Origin: Paractinoplanes maris
GTDB lineage: Bacteria > Actinomycetota > Actinomycetes > Mycobacteriales > Micromonosporaceae
Length of the DNA: 64,000 nt
Assembly (NCBI RefSeq): GCF_023544465.1
Contig: NZ_JALPVL010000010.1
Coordinates: forward strand, 310,001-374,000
Direction of reading: 5' to 3'
The position numbers and the translations under genes were made by a program. Within the stretch, counting starts at the first letter, position 1, and each line of letters starts with the position of its first letter. The notes beneath the pieces were generated by a model that was given only the letters and a program-made list of their open reading frames with translations, ran no database searches and was not told the DNA's origin. Positions 58,362-64,000 of the stretch are shown here, in pieces.

Positions 58362-59666
58362 TTAATCGGTGCAGGCGGCCAGCCCCTTCAAGGTGCCCTC
58401 GCGGTAGGCCGCGATGCGCTCGAACGCGGTCGTGCCGTCCCCTTCGGAGTTGCGGCCGAAGGCCAGCAGGGCCTGCACGGCCTCGTCGAGGTCACCGGGG
58501 GAGAGGGTCAGCTCACTGTTGGCGGGCCGGGTGAGCAGGTCGTTGGTCCACGAGCCGGCGAGGCAGTCGACCATGAGCTGCCCCTGCTCGGTGCGCGTCG
58601 GCTGGCCGCGGCGGGTCTGCGCGGCCCGGGCGAAGAGGTCGCCCAGCAGCATGCCGATGGCGAAGTCGCCGATCCGGTCGTGCAGCGCCGGACCCAGACG
58701 GGTGCTGTCGAACGCCACGAAGTCACCGTCGGGGCAGTAGAACGCCGCGCCCTCGGCCGACGCGTCGGGCCGCGGGCAGTCCGGCGGCTCGCCGGCGCGG
58801 AACGGCTGGACCGCCAGGTCGGCCCACGTCTGGCCGGTCAGCCGCGGATAGGTGCGCTGCCAGTAGGCCTGGGCGTCGTCGGCCAGCGAGCTCACCGCGT
58901 TGTCGTAGGGCAGGTTGCCGCCGGTCGCCGCGTCCCGCTCGGTCTGGAACGGCACCTCGGTGACCGGCAGGTTGGTGCGGCGGTAGCCGGCGCAGGTCGT
59001 CACGCCCTCGTCCACGCCGTCCTGCAGGGCGCGGATGCGGTCGAACGCGTTGCCGTGCGCACCCTCGGCCAGCGCCGGGGTGCCCGGCTGGTCACGCAGC
59101 GACAACATGCCGGCGACGGTGTCGTCGAGCTGGGCCGGGGTCACGTCCTTGAAGGCCGTCGACCGGCCCGCCAGCACGTCGGCCAGCCAGGCCCCGGCGT
59201 AGCAGTCGGCCTGCTGCTCGAGCACGACGGTGGGCTGGTTCCCGGTCCCGATGCGGGTCTGGATGGCGTGCCCGTACTCGTGGGCCATCACGAAGCCGAC
59301 CAGCAGCGGCCCGAAGTCCTCCTGCAACTGCGGGATCAGCGTCTGGGCGTCCCAGGCGATGAAGTCGTCCGGCGGGCAGTAGAACGCGTTCGGCTCGTAC
59401 CCCGACTGCTGACCGCCGCACGCCGGCGGCGGGTCGTTCTCGGAGTAGGGGAACCGGCCACCCTGGACGGGAACGAATGTGGCGCCGTCGGCGATGCTGC
59501 TGAACTGCGCGGTCCAGAACCGCTCGACGTCCTGGAGGGCGGGCGTGACCACGTCCTCGGCCGAGCGGGCCGGTCGGCGTTCCTGCTCGACGGAGACGAT
59601 CGAGCAGCCGCCGAGCAGCCCGATCGCCGCGACCAGGGCGGTGGTGAACAGACGCTTAGCCGCCAT
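58362..59666 (-). CDS. Lipoprotein neutral zinc metallopeptidase (YpfJ-like)
   Basis: A 434-residue exported lipoprotein. Lipobox LGGC puts the anchor at C21. The zinc motif HEYGH (129-133) is within GFVMAHEYGHAIQTRIG. The third ligand may be the Glu in LEQQADCYAGAW. A second AFYCPDGDFVAFDS block mirrors the first AFYCPPDDFIAWDA, so the protein seems to be an internal duplication in which only the first copy kept HEYGH. It acts outside the membrane on an unknown protein. Confidence 0.9.
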   Translation of the reverse strand: MAAKRLFTTALVAAIGLLGGCSIVSVEQERRPARSAEDVVTPALQDVERFWTAQFSSIADGATFVPVQGGRFPYSENDPPPACGGQQSGYEPNAFYCPPDDFIAWDAQTLIPQLQEDFGPLLVGFVMAHEYGHAIQTRIGTGNQPTVVLEQQADCYAGAWLADVLAGRSTAFKDVTPAQLDDTVAGMLSLRDQPGTPALAEGAHGNAFDRIRALQDGVDEGVTTCAGYRRTNLPVTEVPFQTERDAATGGNLPYDNAVSSLADDAQAYWQRTYPRLTGQTWADLAVQPFRAGEPPDCPRPDASAEGAAFYCPDGDFVAFDSTRLGPALHDRIGDFAIGMLLGDLFARAAQTRRGQPTRTEQGQLMVDCLAGSWTNDLLTRPANSELTLSPGDLDEAVQALLAFGRNSEGDGTTAFERIAAYREGTLKGLAACTD

Positions 59667-59750
59667 CGGCTTCCCCTCGACGATCCGGTCTCATCGACGG
59701 TAAGTCCCCACGTCCGGGGCACATCAACCGTGGCGACATCGATGAATCGC

Positions 59751-61385
<1,635 letters not shown>

Positions 61386-61457
61386 CGGAGGGTCATCTTA
61401 GGGGAGAGGAACCGGGTGACCTCTCGCGACCACAGACTTGTCGCCACCCCGAACGAG

Positions 61458-62276
61458 TCAGGACAGTGGAACAGCCGCCCCACTGACCCGCACCCCGGGC
61501 TCGCCCGGCACCAGGGAAACCGTCAACCGGCTCGGCCGCCCCAAGTCGTCCCCTTGGCGCAGATGCAGGGTCGCGTCCACCGGCACCAGACGCAAAGCCC
61601 GGAGATACCCGCCGAGAGCGGCAGCCGCCGCTCCCGTAGCCGGATCCTCCACCACCCCGCCGACCGGGAACGGGTCACGGACGTCGAAGCTGTCCGGCCC
61701 GTCCCGATACACCAGCTGGACAGTCGTCCAGCCGCGCGCCTCCATCAGTTCCTTCAGGGCGTCGAACCGGTAATCCAGCCGGCTCAACCGCTCCCGCGAG
61801 CGCGCCGCGATGATCGGGTGGTACGCCCCGGCGTAGGCCACCTGCGGCGGAAGTGCCGGGTCGAGATCGTCCGCCTCCCACCGCAGCGCCGTCAGCAGCG
61901 CCGCCAACGTCCCGGCCGGCAGTTCGTCGATCGTCGGCGCCACGCTGGTCAGCGTCGCCCGTCCGTCGTCGCCCACCGTCACCGGCACGTCGCCCGCGTT
62001 CGTCGTGAAGATGTAGTCGCCCGGTCCGAGCGCCACCGCCGTGGCCACCGTGGCGTGGCCGCAGAACGGGATCTCGGCCAGCGGACTGAAGTAGCGCACC
62101 CGGAACCGCCCGTCCCCGAGGTCGCGGGTCACGAACGCCGTCTCCGAATAGCCGACCTCGGCCGCGATCTTCAGCATGGTGCCGTCGTCCAGGCCACCAG
62201 CGTCGCGGACCACGCCCGCCGGGTTGCCGCCGGCGGGGTCGTCGCTGAAAGCCGTGTACCTCTCCACGTGAGTCAT
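61458..62276 (-). CDS. PhzF-family isomerase/epimerase-like protein
   Basis: A 272-residue PhzF-fold protein with VERYTAFSDDPAGGNPAGVV, catalytic Glu in VGYSETAFV, RYFSPLAEIPFCGHATVATA and, near the end, DPATGAAAAALGGYL. It probably isomerises a small diene or amino acid. A phenazine role is unlikely, as no other phz gene is present. CAGGCT lies six bases before the ATG (leaderless). Confidence 0.92.
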   Translation of the reverse strand: MTHVERYTAFSDDPAGGNPAGVVRDAGGLDDGTMLKIAAEVGYSETAFVTRDLGDGRFRVRYFSPLAEIPFCGHATVATAVALGPGDYIFTTNAGDVPVTVGDDGRATLTSVAPTIDELPAGTLAALLTALRWEADDLDPALPPQVAYAGAYHPIIAARSRERLSRLDYRFDALKELMEARGWTTVQLVYRDGPDSFDVRDPFPVGGVVEDPATGAAAAALGGYLRALRLVPVDATLHLRQGDDLGRPSRLTVSLVPGEPGVRVSGAAVPLS

Positions 62277-62345
62277 GCCGTCAGCCTGCCGCCCGACCCC
62301 GGCGGCGCGCCAGAGCCACCTCGGCCGCCCTGGACGCGCTGCACG

Positions 62346-63305
62346 TCACACCCAGGTGGGGGTCATGCCGCCGGCATAGCGGGCGCCCACTCCGCCGGAC
62401 GGCAGGATCTCTGCGATGGCCGCCAGGTCGGCCGGGGTGAGCTTCAGGTCCACCGCGGCGACATTTTCCTCGACCCGGCTGACGCTGCGGGTGCCCGGGA
62501 TCGGCACGGTGTGGTCCCGGGTCAGCAGCCAGGCCAGGGCGAGCTGCGAGACGGTGGCGCCCTTGCCGTCGGCGAGTTCCCCGAGCTTCCGTACGGCGTC
62601 GAGATTCTTCTCGTAGTTGCCGGGCTGCCACCTCGGGTCGTGGCGGCGCATGTCGCTCTCGTCGTACGCGCCGGACGGTTTCGCGGCGCCGGTGAGGAAG
62701 CCGCGCCCCAGCGGTGAGTACGCCACGAAGCCGATCCGCAGCTCGTGCAGCAGCGGGAAGAGCTGTTCGACGTCGCGCTCGAACAACGAGTACTCGGTCT
62801 GCAGCACCGACACTGGCTGCACGGCGTGCGCCTTGCGGATGGTCTCGGGGCCGGCCTCGCTCAGCCCGAAATACTTCACCTTGCCGGCGTCGATGAGCTC
62901 CTTGACCGTGCCCGCCACGTCCTCGATCGGGACCGCCGGGTCGACCCGGTGCTGATAGAGCACGTCGATCGTGTCCACCCCGAGGTGGCGCAGGCTGTTG
63001 TCGGTCACCTCGCGGATGTGCCCGGGGCGGCTGTCGAAGCCGTAGTCGGGGGTGAAACCGAACTTGGTGGCGATGATCACCTCGTCCCGGAAGTCCTTGA
63101 CCGCCCGGCCCACCACCTTCTCGTTCTCGCCCCAGCCGTACAGCTCGGCGGTGTCGAAGAAGGTGACCCCGAGGTCGTGGGCCCGCCGGATCGCGGCCAC
63201 CCCTTCCCGCTCGTCGCCGGGACCGTACGCGAGGTTGATGCCCATAGCGCCGTAGCCGAGGGCGGAGACGGTCAGGCCCTGCTGACCGAGAGTGCGCTGT
63301 TCCAT
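62346..63305 (-). CDS. Aldo/keto reductase
   Basis: A 319-residue AKR of the YghZ/perakine-reductase type. The catalytic tetrad is visible: Asp and Tyr in FFDTAELYGWGENE, Lys in IIATKFGF and His in VLYQHRVDP. The NADPH-binding end reads IPGTRSVSRVEENV. It reduces an unknown carbonyl. GGGAGA lies six bases before ATG 63305. It is divergent from a TetR gene across two near-identical palindromes and is its likely target. Confidence 0.94.
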   Translation of the reverse strand: MEQRTLGQQGLTVSALGYGAMGINLAYGPGDEREGVAAIRRAHDLGVTFFDTAELYGWGENEKVVGRAVKDFRDEVIIATKFGFTPDYGFDSRPGHIREVTDNSLRHLGVDTIDVLYQHRVDPAVPIEDVAGTVKELIDAGKVKYFGLSEAGPETIRKAHAVQPVSVLQTEYSLFERDVEQLFPLLHELRIGFVAYSPLGRGFLTGAAKPSGAYDESDMRRHDPRWQPGNYEKNLDAVRKLGELADGKGATVSQLALAWLLTRDHTVPIPGTRSVSRVEENVAAVDLKLTPADLAAIAEILPSGGVGARYAGGMTPTWV

Positions 63306-63328
63306 AGGTGTCTCCCGACAAAGTGTCA

Positions 63329-63393
63329 AACCAAACGGTTCGGTTCGAACGTAGCTCAGGGACCGAGCCGATGCCAAACCGAACGGTTCGGTT
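63329..63393. promoter_or_regulatory. Two TetR-type operators
   Basis: AACCAAACGGTTCGGTT (63329-63345) and AACCGAACGGTTCGGTT (63377-63393) are 17-base inverted repeats with a central G, the second perfect, 48 bases apart. The second is directly before the -10 box TATTCT (63397-63402) of the TetR gene; the first covers the aldo/keto reductase promoter. Confidence 0.8.
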
Positions 63394-63408
63394 GGCTATT
63401 CTGGACCG

Positions 63409-63987
63409 ATGAACGACACCGAGGACCGCATCGTTGCCGCGGCCACGGCCGAGTTCGCCCGGTACGGCATCGCCGGCGCCCGCGTCGAGCGGATCGCCAA
63501 ACAGGCCCGCACCAGCAAGGAGCGCATCTACGCGTACCACCGGGGCAAGGAGGCGCTCTACCGGCACGTCGCGGCCCAGGAGCTGACAGCGATCGCCGAG
63601 GCCACCCGCCTCGATCCGGCCGACCTCCCGGAGTACGCGGGACGCGTCTACGACTACTTCACGACGCACCCCGAGCGCTACCGCCTGATGATGTGGGGTC
63701 AGCTCGAACTGCCCGCCGACGACCCCGTCGACAACCCCCTGCGCGTCTCGATGGGCCGCAAGATCGAGACTCTGCGGAAGGCGCAGGAGAACGGGCAGCT
63801 GGACGACGGCTGGGACGCCGTCGACATCCTGATGTTCGTCAACCAGATCGCCATGGCCTGGGCCGGTCAGTCCGGGGTGACGCCGGGCCACGACTTCCCG
63901 GCCGAGCGCCGGGCCGCGGTCGTCGCCGCGGTGCAGCGGCTCTTCCCGGCGAGCGAGCGGCGGCCGATTGTCACAGGGGCGGAGTAG
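63409..63987 (+). CDS. TetR family regulator
   Basis: A 192-residue TetR protein. TEDRIVAAATAEFARYGIAGARVERIAKQARTSKERIYAYHRGKEALYRHV is the helix-turn-helix (residues 4-54). The ligand domain is of the C-terminal TetR type (HPERYRLMMWGQLELP). TATTCT lies six bases before the ATG, so the mRNA is leaderless. It probably represses itself and the divergent aldo/keto reductase through the palindromes. The last 13 bases of the window after it hold nothing. Confidence 0.93.
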   Translation: MNDTEDRIVAAATAEFARYGIAGARVERIAKQARTSKERIYAYHRGKEALYRHVAAQELTAIAEATRLDPADLPEYAGRVYDYFTTHPERYRLMMWGQLELPADDPVDNPLRVSMGRKIETLRKAQENGQLDDGWDAVDILMFVNQIAMAWAGQSGVTPGHDFPAERRAAVVAAVQRLFPASERRPIVTGAE

Positions 63988-64000
63988 CGTTCTTGCGGTG

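Noticed and set aside
61458..62276. Phenazine biosynthesis
   Set aside because: Only a PhzF-fold protein is present; the other phz genes are absent.

Overview
The window is very GC-rich DNA with dense, short-spaced genes and a strong actinobacterial flavour: GTG and TTG starts, many promoters whose -10 box sits six bases before the start codon (leaderless mRNA), a mycothiol-type maleylpyruvate isomerase family protein, an NhaA-DsbA fusion and a CelR-like operator on a secreted cellulase. A methyl-accepting chemotaxis protein, a CheB-type esterase and two diguanylate cyclases suggest a motile actinomycete. A member of the Micromonosporaceae such as Actinoplanes would fit, but that is inference; there is no rRNA or other phylogenetic marker here. 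No tRNA, rRNA, CRISPR array, insertion sequence or prophage was seen.

Layout. 1-4.5 kb: a truncated NIT-domain sensor, a GNAT, a DUF2278 protein, a luciferase-like monooxygenase and hypotheticals. 4.5-7.3 kb: a GntR regulator with a membrane protein, divergent from a PLP decarboxylase across an operator-rich gap. 7.3-9.5 kb: a membrane protein and a two-component system whose kinase is split by a frameshift. 9.5-14 kb: anthrone-oxygenase-like protein, MFS transporter and the NhaA-DsbA fusion. 14-19.6 kb: GGDEF protein, NAD(P)-binding protein with divergent TetR, a GNAT that looks frameshifted at its start, AhpD-like protein, siderophore-interacting reductase and a phosphotransferase. 19.6-29.7 kb is a carbohydrate block: ROK regulator, glycogen phosphorylase, membrane GGDEF cyclase, secreted GH9 cellulase and a GH15 glucoamylase/trehalase-like enzyme. 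29.7-35.4 kb: isomerase, a quinone-reductase-like pseudogene, a divergent NAD-dependent DNA ligase and an unrecognised 504-residue protein. 35.6-39.5 kb: a complete four-gene ABC importer. 39.7-42 kb: LysM/M15 peptidase and small hypotheticals. 42-48.2 kb: a tightly overlapping beta-oxidation operon with a divergent TetR. 48.2-54.3 kb: sialidase-like protein, a SUKH-type protein, GNAT, an Hsp70-FHA-membrane fusion, CheB esterase and a monooxygenase. 54.4-64 kb: EamA exporter behind a leader peptide, chemotaxis receptor, formylglutamate amidohydrolase, MOSC protein, zinc metallopeptidase, ABC-F protein, PhzF protein, and an aldo/keto reductase divergent from its probable TetR repressor.

The best-supported regulatory units are GntR/decarboxylase, TetR/NAD(P)-binding protein, TetR/beta-oxidation and TetR/aldo-keto reductase. 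Each is a divergent pair with inverted repeats between the genes. The most notable observations are a CelR-type palindrome just inside the cellulase gene, two genes that each appear to have lost a single C, a 32-bp tandem repeat built from the 3' ends of two converging genes, a leader peptide with RNA structure before the EamA exporter, and the Hsp70-FHA-membrane architecture. I did not find a convincing new multi-gene defence or secretion system.
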